Positions 26,019 through 34,689 of a stretch of 38,922 nucleotides of DNA are shown one piece after another. A model generated the notes under the pieces. It was not told the DNA's origin and did no database searches. It saw only the letters and a list, made by a program, of their open reading frames with translations. The position numbers and the translations under genes are program-made. Source of the stretch: an uncultured Clostridium sp. (lineage in GTDB: Bacteria > Cyanobacteriota > Vampirovibrionia > Gastranaerophilales > Gastranaerophilaceae). Within the stretch, counting starts at the first letter, position 1, and the number at the start of each line of letters is the position of its first letter. Where the stretch lies: positions 1-38,922 of the forward strand of contig CAUDIU010000007.1 of NCBI GenBank assembly GCA_958449715.1. Direction: 5' to 3'.

Positions 26019-26894
26019 TTATTTTTTCTTTTTATCAGGGTAACAATTCCAAATTATTTTTTCATTTTTTCTAAACCAAGTCAATTGACGTTTTGCGTAA
26101 TTTCTCGTATTTTGCTTTAATTTATCTTTTGCGTCGTCTAAAGACATTTGTCCATCAAGATAAGCTATAATTTCTCTATAACCTATTGTATCTGTAATAT
26201 TTGGGATACGTCCATGTTTTTTTAAAAGATACTTTGTTTCATCAATCAAACCTAATTCAATCATTAAATCAACACGTTTGTTAATACGGTCATACAATTC
26301 TTCTCTTGGAAAATTTAATCCAATCCATTCAACTTCAAATTCGTTTTCTTTGACTCCCCTTGCCTTATTCAAAGGAAGCCCAGTCAATTTTACAATTTCG
26401 ATATAACGGATTAATTTTTTCTTATCATTTCTTTCTAACCCATCTAATGCTGACTTATCCAAATCATACAAAATATTGTACAAATCCTCATATGACAACT
26501 TTGATAATTCTTCTCTTAATTTATAATCTGGCTCTACATCAGGTAAATTATAATTTTCTAGCAATATTCTAAAATATAATCCAGTTCCTCCTGCAACAAT
26601 AGGAGTTTTACCTCGAGAAATAATATCATTTATACATTCTTTAGCTTGCTTTGCATAAAGACCTGCAGAATAATTAAATTCAGGCTCAACAATATCAATC
26701 ATATAATGTGGAATTCCTTGCATTTCATCAATAGTTGGTTTCGCAGTACCAATATTCATTCCTTTATATACAAGGCGAGAATCTGCAGAAATAATTTCAC
26801 CATCAATTTCTTTAGCTAAATTGATTGCGTAATCTGATTTTCCACTAGCAGTAGCACCTACAACCGCAATTACTCTATTATGTTTCTGAGTCAT
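26019..26894 (-). CDS. miaA: tRNA dimethylallyltransferase
   Basis: 291 residues. The P-loop GATASGKS is at 13-20. Other family marks are ISADSRLVYKGMNIGTAKP, GGTGLYFRILLENY, LERNDKKKLIRYIEIVKLTG and, near the end, QNTRNYAKRQLTWFRKN. It prenylates A37 of tRNAs that read UNN codons. Its first codons overlap the end of the upstream membrane protein gene by 17 nt, so translation is probably coupled. With tsaD in the same window, two of the main A37-modifying enzymes are present, though in separate transcription units. Confidence 0.97.
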   Translation of the reverse strand: MTQKHNRVIAVVGATASGKSDYAINLAKEIDGEIISADSRLVYKGMNIGTAKPTIDEMQGIPHYMIDIVEPEFNYSAGLYAKQAKECINDIISRGKTPIVAGGTGLYFRILLENYNLPDVEPDYKLREELSKLSYEDLYNILYDLDKSALDGLERNDKKKLIRYIEIVKLTGLPLNKARGVKENEFEVEWIGLNFPREELYDRINKRVDLMIELGLIDETKYLLKKHGRIPNITDTIGYREIIAYLDGQMSLDDAKDKLKQNTRNYAKRQLTWFRKNEKIIWNCYPDKKKK

Positions 26895-27750
26895 TATTTT
26901 CAGTTTCCAATACTATATATTTTCTATCATAATATAAGAATATCAAAATTACGAAATATACTGAAAAATAGAAAAGAACAATACTCATAATTATATAAGC
27001 AATAGGATTGAATGCCGCAAATGTATTTATAAATAACAAAGCAAAACCCATAAACCACAAAGACAAAAATAATCTTACTGTAGTAAAAAAGTCCTTAAAC
27101 AGTTTAATTAAAGATTTCCATAAAGCAACTAATGGGTTTGATGTCATATAAATAATTTCAGGAATCCACAACATCAAAAGATACATAATGCCTGATGTTA
27201 CAGACATAAACAACAGACTCCATTTCCCAAAGAATACAATCTGTTCAGGAGTCAAACTATCTATAAAAGCAGCCATCCCTTGATTTGAAGCAATAGCTGG
27301 ATCAATTGTCATTTCTTGCAAGTGCTGCATTGATGTAGTATCTAACCCACCTATAATATTAATTCCCAATAAATAAACTATTGGAGTTGCAATTATTTGA
27401 ATTATAAAGAAAATCAAATACACACCAACAAATGATAAGAAAAACTTTCCAATTCCCTCTGGAATAGTTTTAAACAAATTTAATGTAGCCTTAGCTCTAT
27501 CGGAATCCAGAACAAAAACTTTTTTAGAAAGTTGTATGGCTTCTTTCACCATATAAAACCAACCAGAGCAAAATACTCCAAACATAAATAATACTGTGAT
27601 TGAAGCTAAAATAAATTTTGGAGTAGAATCAACAGTGTATTTAGAATACAAAGAATACAAATCTAATACTTTAATAAAAACAATCAAAGGAATAGTTAAT
27701 ATAATATTATAATTTGTTATTTTTACAGCATCTTTAAATAATTCGCGCAT
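26878..27750 (-). CDS. Hypothetical multi-pass membrane protein
   Basis: 290 residues with about six hydrophobic helices: around 15-35, 45-70, 100-130, 175-200, 215-235 and 240-275. There are no recognisable catalytic motifs. The Lys/Asp-rich cytoplasmic segment between helices 2 and 3 and a short acidic tail (ENNDSET) are the only polar regions of note. The ATG has AGAGGA about 11 nt upstream. It overlaps miaA by 17 nt and lies 43 bp after the DUF2229-type gene, within the leftward cluster. Resemblance to bacterial DUF975/YciC-like membrane proteins is only textural. Confidence 0.75.
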   Translation of the reverse strand: MRELFKDAVKITNYNIILTIPLIVFIKVLDLYSLYSKYTVDSTPKFILASITVLFMFGVFCSGWFYMVKEAIQLSKKVFVLDSDRAKATLNLFKTIPEGIGKFFLSFVGVYLIFFIIQIIATPIVYLLGINIIGGLDTTSMQHLQEMTIDPAIASNQGMAAFIDSLTPEQIVFFGKWSLLFMSVTSGIMYLLMLWIPEIIYMTSNPLVALWKSLIKLFKDFFTTVRLFLSLWFMGFALLFINTFAAFNPIAYIIMSIVLFYFSVYFVILIFLYYDRKYIVLETENNDSET

Positions 27751-27793
27751 ACAATATAGTATCCTCTAAACTGAAATAAAATAAATAACCTAT

Positions 27794-28942
27794 CTACTTA
27801 GTAATTTCTACGGTTTTTTCTTCTTTAGTTTCCTTTGATAATTTTCGTTTTCTTCTTCTCATAAGATCAACAAAAGCTTCAAGTCTTGTCAAATATCCAG
27901 CCTTACCGGTTTGTTCATCCATGATTAAAGGTAATATTGGAATATCACAATTTTCTCTCATTGCAGGAAATATATTTTGTGACATAATTTCAGGCATACA
28001 AGTAAATGGACTGATGTGTATAATACCGTCAATACCTCTTTCATCAGCATATGCTACATCTGATACACATTCTAATGAATCTCCGCCAATATCACGCATT
28101 AAATAAGGTTTTGCTAGTCTATATGCTCTTTGTAAGTGGGTTTCGCCTTTTCTAAATACTTTAGGGATAATAGCATCTTTCAAGAAACTACTAACTGTAA
28201 GGCTTCTTCTTGTTTGAACACCCATTTTACCCAATTCTCTAGTTATATTTTGATTAGAAAATTGATCACAAACCAAATAAATTTCACCTGTTAAATCAAC
28301 ATTCAAAACCTCTTTGGAAGGATCAATTTCAGTCTTTTTCATTTCTTCAAATGCTAGCCTTTTAGCTTTATTTAATTTTCTTGTATTATCAGCATCTTTA
28401 ATATATTTTAAAGCTTTATTATAATTTTTTTCTGCATCACCAAAATGGATTTCTCTAGCTCTATAATAAGAAAGAATATTTTCTAAATCATCTAAAACAA
28501 ACATCTTTCTTATTGCAATATTTATAGCTCTTGCAAATAAAATAGGATCATTTTTCCCACTTATATTTTTTAAGAAATCATACATTCCCTTTAACCCATC
28601 ATACAAAGTTAATTCAATGTATTTGGCATTATACCCCAAATCAGTTAATGCATTATGAATACAATTTCCATATTCACCCAAACGGCAACACCCAGGAGAA
28701 GATATCATAGCAACATAATCTGTACCACCTTCAATTGCTTCAATAAAATTACCCAAAATTAACTTATAAGGTAAACAAATCGCTTCAGGAGAATGCTTTG
28801 TTCCTAAAGACAATGTTTTTTTACTTGTGTAAGGAGGGATAAAAGGTTCTACTCCAATTTTTTTAAGAGCAGCTGCCCATGCTATATATACTGTTCCCAT
28901 ATGGGGAAATGCAACTTTTAATTTTTTATTTTCTTTACTCAT
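27794..28942 (-). CDS. CoA-activase-associated DUF2229/HgdB-like protein
   Basis: 382 residues. The pattern fits the DUF2229 part of the 2-hydroxyacyl-CoA dehydratase/activase-related proteins: FPHMGTVYIAWAAALKKIGV at the N-terminus, KHSPEAICLPYKLILGNFIEA, ISSPGCCRLGEYGNC with several cysteines, and a C-terminal HISPFTCMPEIM and DEQTGKAGYLTRLEAFVD. Such proteins bind a [4Fe-4S] cluster through the cysteines and usually pair with a BcrA/BadF-type ATPase. That partner is not visible next to it here. Substrate and role are unknown. It is in the same strand run as gcvPB, 34 bp downstream. Confidence 0.8.
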   Translation of the reverse strand: MSKENKKLKVAFPHMGTVYIAWAAALKKIGVEPFIPPYTSKKTLSLGTKHSPEAICLPYKLILGNFIEAIEGGTDYVAMISSPGCCRLGEYGNCIHNALTDLGYNAKYIELTLYDGLKGMYDFLKNISGKNDPILFARAINIAIRKMFVLDDLENILSYYRAREIHFGDAEKNYNKALKYIKDADNTRKLNKAKRLAFEEMKKTEIDPSKEVLNVDLTGEIYLVCDQFSNQNITRELGKMGVQTRRSLTVSSFLKDAIIPKVFRKGETHLQRAYRLAKPYLMRDIGGDSLECVSDVAYADERGIDGIIHISPFTCMPEIMSQNIFPAMRENCDIPILPLIMDEQTGKAGYLTRLEAFVDLMRRRKRKLSKETKEEKTVEITK

Positions 28943-28976
28943 ATTCTTTATCTCTTACTTTATTAATTTATTATCT

Positions 28977-30401
28977 CTATTGTTTAAAATTCAAATCAGG
29001 ATGACGAGCAGCTAATGTCTCATCTATTCTTTTTACAGGAGTTGTATGAGGAGCTGATATCAATTTTTCAGGATTTGATTTAGCATCCTCTGCTATTTTT
29101 AACATTACATCTACAAATTTATCTAAAACATCTTTAGTTTCAGATTCTGTAGGCTCAATCATTATAGCTTCATGTACAATTAATGGGAAATAAACAGTTG
29201 GCGGGTGAGTATTTTCATCCATTAATGCTTTTGCAATATTTAATGTAGATACCCCATTTTCATGTTTTTGTTTTTCTCCTGACAAAACAAATTCATGCAT
29301 ACAAGGCTCATCATAAGGTAACAAGTATGCTTGTTTTAATTTTTCTTTTAGATAATTTGCATTTAAAACAGCATTTTCACTTGCTTCTTTTAAATTATCA
29401 CCCATCATTAAAATATATGCATAAGCTTTTACTAAAACTCCAAAGTTTCCATAAAAACCTTTAACACTACCGATTGAATGTTTTATATTATAATTTCTGA
29501 AATATTTTTCACCATCATAGTCAATCACAGGAGATGGCAAATAATCTTTTAATTCTTCTACAACGCCAACAGGGCCTGCTCCAGGACCACCACCGCCGTG
29601 AGGAGTTGAAAATGTTTTATGAAGATTTAAGTGAACTACATCAAATCCCATTAATTTCGGATTTGTATACCCCATAATCGCATTAAAATTAGCTCCGTCA
29701 TAATACAATAAAGAGCCATTATCATGCATTAATTTAGAGATTTCTAATACATTTTCTTCATAAATTCCTAAAGTATTAGGATTAGTCATCATAATTGCTG
29801 CTACATCAGAATCAAGCAATTTCTTTAAATCTTCAACGTCAACTTGCCCTTTTGCATTTGATTTTACGGGAACAATTTCAAACCCGCATAAATGAGCACT
29901 TGCAGGGTTAGTTCCATGTGCAGAATCAGGAATTATAACTTTTTTACGGTTATCTCCTTTTACTTCAAAATATTTTTTGATAACCATCATTCCAGTCAAT
30001 TCACCATGAGCACCTGCTGCAGGTTGTAAGGTTACAGCATCCATTCCAGTAACTTTCTTCAAAGCTTCTTGAAGATTGTACATCAATTCTAAAGCACCTT
30101 GACAATCAACATCATCAGATAATGGATGCAAATTTACAAAACCATCAAGAGAAGCCAAAAGTTCATTTACTTTTGGATTATATTTCATAGTACAAGAACC
30201 TAAAGGATAAAAACCTTTTTCTATACAAAAATTCTTATCAGACAATTCTTTATAATGACGTAATGCTTCTAATTCACTAACTTGTGGCAAACCAACTTCT
30301 GATGATCTTAATAAAGAATTATCAATAAAAGATAAATCCTCATTTTCATCAGTTAAAGTTACACCTAATACCCCGTTACTCTTTTCAAAAATAGTTTTCA
30401 C
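28977..30401 (-). CDS. gcvPB: Glycine dehydrogenase (decarboxylating) subunit 2
   Basis: 474 residues starting with GTG. The PLP lysine is Lys262 in NLHKTFSTPHGGGGPG. Other family marks are FYPLGSCTMKYNPK, LQPAAGAHGELTG, PDSAHGTNPASA, MMTNPNTLGI and the C-terminal EPTESETK segment. It is the P-protein beta subunit of the glycine cleavage system and needs gcvPA, gcvT and gcvH, none of which are in this window. The GTG overlaps the stop codon of the sigma factor gene by one base (TAGTG), so the two are translationally coupled, an unusual pairing. Confidence 0.96.
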   Translation of the reverse strand: MKTIFEKSNGVLGVTLTDENEDLSFIDNSLLRSSEVGLPQVSELEALRHYKELSDKNFCIEKGFYPLGSCTMKYNPKVNELLASLDGFVNLHPLSDDVDCQGALELMYNLQEALKKVTGMDAVTLQPAAGAHGELTGMMVIKKYFEVKGDNRKKVIIPDSAHGTNPASAHLCGFEIVPVKSNAKGQVDVEDLKKLLDSDVAAIMMTNPNTLGIYEENVLEISKLMHDNGSLLYYDGANFNAIMGYTNPKLMGFDVVHLNLHKTFSTPHGGGGPGAGPVGVVEELKDYLPSPVIDYDGEKYFRNYNIKHSIGSVKGFYGNFGVLVKAYAYILMMGDNLKEASENAVLNANYLKEKLKQAYLLPYDEPCMHEFVLSGEKQKHENGVSTLNIAKALMDENTHPPTVYFPLIVHEAIMIEPTESETKDVLDKFVDVMLKIAEDAKSNPEKLISAPHTTPVKRIDETLAARHPDLNFKQ

Positions 30402-31018
30402 TAAATAATCCCCTGTCTTTTTAAATCCCTTTTAATTTTATCTAATCCTGATTGTATAATTCTTGATATTCTTGATTGTGAAATATTAAATTCTTCAGCA
30501 ATTTCTCTTAGTTTTTTTTCTTTGAAAAATTTATACTCTATCAATTCTCTTTCTCGCTGGGGCAATTTTTTCATAGACTCAAGAATTTCACTTTTCAATT
30601 CTGACAATTCAATAGATTCTTCAGGAGTCATATCCTCAGCCTTAATCTGAGTAGGAACTTCTGCATCTTGCATTTCATCTATTGAAAGAATGGTTTTATA
30701 AACTTCTTCTCTTAAATTACCATTTTCTTCATCTAATTGTTGTTTTTTATTTTTTAATGAATACCATTTATAACGTCTTCTGACTTCGTTTCGTATAGCC
30801 CATTTTATGGCTGTTGAAAGATATGTATTATTGTAATTTTCAGGGGAATGGTTTTTAAATAAAATATACAAAGTGTGATTACCAATATTTACTAATTCAG
30901 GAAGCTCAATCAAATGCGAAGTAGAAAACTTTTGATATTCAACCTTCGCAATCGTTTCTATTAAATCTTTATAATCCCTTAAATTAACCTTTGATTGAAG
31001 TTTTTGATTTGACGTCAT
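30401..31018 (-). CDS. Alternative sigma factor, FliA/SigD-like
   Basis: About 205 residues from the ATG at 31018; an in-frame ATG at 31060 adds 14 residues that do not look conserved. Region 2 is visible as the LIETIAKVEYQKF and IELPELVNIGNHTLYILF segments, then YLSTAIKWAIRNEVRRRYKW. An acidic linker follows. Region 4 has LPQRERELIEYKFFKEKKLREIAEEF and the helix-turn-helix ISQSRISRIIQSGLDKI. The pattern (short region 2, no region 1.1, RISRI in region 4) is closest to the FliA/WhiG group. No flagellar genes are nearby; pilus, stress or metabolic genes are possible targets. It heads the cluster with gcvPB. Confidence 0.87.
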   Translation of the reverse strand: MTSNQKLQSKVNLRDYKDLIETIAKVEYQKFSTSHLIELPELVNIGNHTLYILFKNHSPENYNNTYLSTAIKWAIRNEVRRRYKWYSLKNKKQQLDEENGNLREEVYKTILSIDEMQDAEVPTQIKAEDMTPEESIELSELKSEILESMKKLPQRERELIEYKFFKEKKLREIAEEFNISQSRISRIIQSGLDKIKRDLKRQGII

Positions 31019-31155
31019 GACTATAACAAATTTCCTATAAAAACATTTCCCTAAAAACATAATAACAGAAAAAAATATAGAATACCAGACAATGTAATTT
31101 TCCTTAACATAATTTATATTTATTTTTGAAAAAATTTAATTAGGAGAATAAATAT

Positions 31156-32019
31156 ATGAAAATATTATTTTGTACAGATGGATCTAGAATAAGTTTTGAT
31201 GCACTAAAAAATATTTCAGGCTGGATAAAAAATGCGCAAATCGACATTATATGCGTAATTGATTGGTCATTTTTACCAGATGAAATCAGTATTGAAGAAA
31301 AGAATTTTGCATACTCTTGTGCAAATATGGCTGATACAATTTTAGATTACGCAGAAGAAGAAATTAAAAAACTAGGAATGACACCTGGAAATAAAATCAA
31401 AAATTGTGGAGCTGCAATAGAAAGCATTTTAGAACAATCTGAAAAAGAAGCTTATGATTTAATTCTAATGGGATCACATGGGAAAAAAGGCCTACAAAAA
31501 TGGTTAGGTTCAGTATCACAAGAAATAATTAACAGTAGTAAAATATCAGACTACATATCAAAAGAAGAAAATAATAAAAAGAAAGTTTTACTAACAACCG
31601 ATGGAACAAACTGTTCATTAGAAATTATAAATAAAATAATTCCAGATATGCAACTGGAAGATAAAGAAATCCATATTTGCATGGTAAATGAAGATCCGAA
31701 TCTACTATTTTTAGATGGAACTCTTGATACAAATTGGCTTTTAGATATTCAAAGACAGCAACAAAAATACGCAGCAAGAGCTTTAGAAGATATCAGAAAT
31801 GTTCTTTTAAAACATAATATTAAAACAACATCAACAAATATATTGAATGGAATTCCTGCACAAAAAATTATTGATTATGCAAGAGTAAATGATATTGATT
31901 TAATAATTTTAGGATCAAGAAATAAATCAAAACTCGATCGCTTTTTGACAGGATCAGTAAGCAAACGAGTTTTAGAAAATGTTGTAAGTGATATCTGGCT
32001 TATTAGGTGTAAAAGTTAA
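31156..32019 (+). CDS. Tandem-domain universal stress protein
   Basis: 287 residues with two UspA domains in line (about 1-135 and 142-287). Each starts with the typical strand (MKILFCTDGSRIS and KKVLLTTDGTNCS). The nucleotide-binding loop is present in both: LMGSHGKKGLQKWLGSVS and ILGSRNKSKLDRFLTGSVS (the G-2x-G-9x-G(S/T)-like pattern, with the middle Gly replaced in the second copy). Likely an ATP-binding stress regulator. AGGAGA precedes the ATG. It diverges from the sigma factor gene. Its stop codon overlaps that of the convergent pseudopilin by 4 nt. Confidence 0.9.
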   Translation: MKILFCTDGSRISFDALKNISGWIKNAQIDIICVIDWSFLPDEISIEEKNFAYSCANMADTILDYAEEEIKKLGMTPGNKIKNCGAAIESILEQSEKEAYDLILMGSHGKKGLQKWLGSVSQEIINSSKISDYISKEENNKKKVLLTTDGTNCSLEIINKIIPDMQLEDKEIHICMVNEDPNLLFLDGTLDTNWLLDIQRQQQKYAARALEDIRNVLLKHNIKTTSTNILNGIPAQKIIDYARVNDIDLIILGSRNKSKLDRFLTGSVSKRVLENVVSDIWLIRCKS

Positions 32020-32711
32020 TAATCCATTTCCCAATTATTATTTAATAATAAACCTAAACATCCTTTAGCATCTGCACGAGTAGCACAACCTGCACCTATT
32101 GCTGCTCTTACATCTTTTGGATTTGTTTTTCCTGAACCACAACCAGTTCCAGAAGTTCTACAAGAAGGAGGAATACCATCTTCATCAATAGAACCGTCAT
32201 TGTAATAAGAAACAAAGAACAAATCACGACCTGCGATATTAGGACCTTTTTTGCCATTTATATCAATTGTTATATGCCCATAACTTGTGTGGTATTTTGA
32301 ATGTTCTACACAAACAGATGCACCATTGGCTAACACAAAACATGGAGCATTAGCTCCAGGCCAATAGTTACCATTAGTCAAATCAGTACCACTCATATTT
32401 CTATACTTTCCATTATAAAAACAATCTGTAAAATTAGTGCAAGATTGAACTACTTTAAAATATGTATTCATGAAATTTTTAACTTCAGCCACAGAAGTTA
32501 ATCCCGCTTCATGCAAATTCAAAGCGTTTTTATCATTATTATATTGCAGAAATGCTTGTTGAAATAAATTATACACTTGATGAAGCTGAGTTGCATAAGT
32601 TTTCTTTTGATGATTTTGCATTAAAGTGGGTATTGTCATAGCAGATACAACTCCAATAATACCTAAAGTGACTAATACTTCTGCTAAAGTAAATGCTGAT
32701 ATTTTTTTCAT
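32016..32711 (-). CDS. Type IV pilin-like / pseudopilin, paralogue of the gene at 105
   Basis: 231 residues. The leader is MKKISA, then FTLAEVLVTLGIIGVVSAM, identical through this stretch to the 105-776 protein, again with Ala rather than Gly before the cleavage site. Similarity continues through QLHQVYN, ALNLHEAGLTS, YFKVVQSC, FVLANGAS, DINGKKGPNIAGRD and the last residues NNNWEMDY. Extra cysteines occur in the C-terminal third. CAGGAG precedes the ATG. Probably a minor pilin or pseudopilin, as for its paralogue. Confidence 0.88.
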   Translation of the reverse strand: MKKISAFTLAEVLVTLGIIGVVSAMTIPTLMQNHQKKTYATQLHQVYNLFQQAFLQYNNDKNALNLHEAGLTSVAEVKNFMNTYFKVVQSCTNFTDCFYNGKYRNMSGTDLTNGNYWPGANAPCFVLANGASVCVEHSKYHTSYGHITIDINGKKGPNIAGRDLFFVSYYNDGSIDEDGIPPSCRTSGTGCGSGKTNPKDVRAAIGAGCATRADAKGCLGLLLNNNWEMDY

Positions 32712-32911
32712 AATAAAGTTCTCCTGATTATTTTATATTTTTATACGAAGCAATATTTCTAAAATTATTTTTATAATTAACTTACAGGTTCTTAAATCTA
32801 AAATAACTAATTGTCAGAGTTCTATAACATTAAATAATATTTATATTTTTGTTTATAAGGCTTATACTTATATATTATAAATTTAACATATTTTAATGAA
32901 TATTTCAACGC

Positions 32912-32940
32912 TTGACCCGAAACCAAAATAATGCCATAAT
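32912..32940 (+). promoter_or_regulatory. sigma70-type promoter giving a leaderless ABC permease transcript
   Basis: TTGACC (32912-32917) and CATAAT (32935-32940) are separated by 17 nt. The ATG follows 6 nt after the -10. This is the clearest case because the -35 is also good. The remainder of the 235-nt gap between 32711 and 32947 is A/T-rich and holds nothing else I can identify. Confidence 0.7.
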
Positions 32941-32946
32941 TAATCT

Positions 32947-33819
32947 ATGTTTAAATATTACGGCAAATATGCACCTTATTTGTTCCTGTTACCAGCAGCA
33001 GTAGTCTTGGTAATATTCTTTTTTATACCGTTTTTTCAAACTTTCTTGTTAAGTTTTTTAGATTATTCTCACAATATTTATAAACCCGAATTTATTGGGT
33101 TAGAAAATTATATAAATTTATTTAAAAACCCTATTTTTTACAAAGTTTTATGGAATACTTTTATTTACCTTTTTGTTGCTGTACCAATACTTGCAATATT
33201 CCCATTATTTTTAGCAATATTAATTAATCAAAAAATCAAAGGGGTTACTCTATATAAAATACTAATCTACCTACCTGTAATTGTATCTATTGTAGTTGCT
33301 GCAATTGCATTCAAATGGCTTTACGCAGATCAAGGAATATTAAACTACTTGGTCACAAAACTTGAAATGGAACCTATAGGATGGCTAACTGACCCGAATT
33401 ATGCATTATATTCTGTAATTATTGTAACTATTTGGAAAGGTATAGGCTATTATATGATAATTTATCTTGCTGCTTTAATGAGTGTTCCAAAAGAACTTTA
33501 TGAAGCATGCGACATTGACGGAGCTAATTTTTTAACTAAACACCTCACTGTCACTGTACCACATATAATGCCTACAATTGCTCTTGTAACCACAATAAGT
33601 GCAATATCAGCAATGAAAGTTTTTGCTGAAATCTATGTAATGACAAAAGGCGGACCTTTAAATTCAAGCAAAACAATTGTGTATTATATTTATGAAAGAG
33701 CTTTTGAAAATCTTGATTTAGGCTTTGCCTCAGCAATGGCGGTTGTATTATTAATTATCGTAATGATATTTTCTCTTATAAACATCTTATGTTTTGAAAG
33801 AAACAAATATAATATATAA
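32947..33819 (+). CDS. Sugar ABC transporter permease, MalF/UgpA type
   Basis: 290 residues with six predicted membrane helices. The N-terminal YAPYLFLLPAAVVLVIFFFIPFF is typical of the CUT1 family. The ATPase-docking EAA loop is visible as LYEACDIDGANFLTKHLTVTVPHIMPT (about 185-210). The second permease follows after 18 nt, forming the usual heterodimer. No substrate-binding protein or ATPase is in the window, so the substrate cannot be named; glycerol-3-phosphate or oligosaccharides are the common options. The start is fixed by the promoter ending 6 nt upstream. Confidence 0.93.
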   Translation: MFKYYGKYAPYLFLLPAAVVLVIFFFIPFFQTFLLSFLDYSHNIYKPEFIGLENYINLFKNPIFYKVLWNTFIYLFVAVPILAIFPLFLAILINQKIKGVTLYKILIYLPVIVSIVVAAIAFKWLYADQGILNYLVTKLEMEPIGWLTDPNYALYSVIIVTIWKGIGYYMIIYLAALMSVPKELYEACDIDGANFLTKHLTVTVPHIMPTIALVTTISAISAMKVFAEIYVMTKGGPLNSSKTIVYYIYERAFENLDLGFASAMAVVLLIIVMIFSLINILCFERNKYNI

Positions 33820-33837
33820 AACTTTAAAGGATAAAAA

Positions 33838-34680
33838 ATGAAAAAAATAATAGAAAAAATTACCATACACTCAATATTGATATTTGTTTCATTACTATCA
33901 ATATTTCCTTTTATATGGTTAATTTCAACTTCACTAAAAGGAAACAGTGAAAATATTTTTGCATATCCTCCACAAATTATCCCACAAGACTTTACTTGGG
34001 CAAATTATTCAGGTGTTTGGGATAAGGTCGATTTTATCGGATATTTTATAAACAGTATGATTGTGGCTGGAGGAACAGTCCTATTGAATCTTATATTATC
34101 TTCAATGGCAGGATACCCTCTTGCAAGAATGGAATTTAAAGGGAAAAAAATTACATTTTTTGCAATTTTAGCAACAATAATGATCCCATTTCAAGCAATT
34201 ATGCTTCCTGTATATTTAATCACATTAAAGCTGCATCTTGTAGATACTGTAAATAATTTTGCAGGTTTTATTGGACTTATAATGCCATTTGCTGTAAGTG
34301 CTTTTGGAATATTTTTAATGCGACAAGCCTTTTTAGGAATTCCAAAAGAAATGGAAGAAGCAGCAATTGTAGATGGCTGTAATGTATTTCAAGTATTTTG
34401 GAGAGTTCTTTTACCTATGGTAAAACCATCATTAGCAGTGCTCGCAATATTTACATTTATTGGCTCTTGGGGTGAATTTTTATGGCCAAGCATCGTTTTA
34501 ACAAAAGAAGCAATGTACACATTACCTGTTGGAGTAAACAATTTACAAGGAATGTTCAGCTCTAACTGGAGATTTATTGCAGCTGGATCAATTTTATCAA
34601 CAATACCAATTTTAATATTTTTCTTAGCAATGCAAAGATACTTTATATCAGGAGAAAATGAAGGTGCAGTAAAAGGTTAA
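33838..34680 (+). CDS. Sugar ABC transporter permease, MalG/UgpE type
   Basis: 280 residues with six helices. IFPFIWLISTSLKGNSENIF at the N-terminus and the EAA loop MEEAAIVDGCNVFQVFWRVL (about 177-200) identify the MalG/UgpE partner. It pairs with the upstream MalF-type permease in the inner membrane. AAAGGA lies before the ATG. The operon ends here: 9 nt later the next gene ends on the opposite strand, with no terminator between. Confidence 0.93.
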   Translation: MKKIIEKITIHSILIFVSLLSIFPFIWLISTSLKGNSENIFAYPPQIIPQDFTWANYSGVWDKVDFIGYFINSMIVAGGTVLLNLILSSMAGYPLARMEFKGKKITFFAILATIMIPFQAIMLPVYLITLKLHLVDTVNNFAGFIGLIMPFAVSAFGIFLMRQAFLGIPKEMEEAAIVDGCNVFQVFWRVLLPMVKPSLAVLAIFTFIGSWGEFLWPSIVLTKEAMYTLPVGVNNLQGMFSSNWRFIAAGSILSTIPILIFFLAMQRYFISGENEGAVKG

Positions 34681-34689
34681 ATCAAAAAA

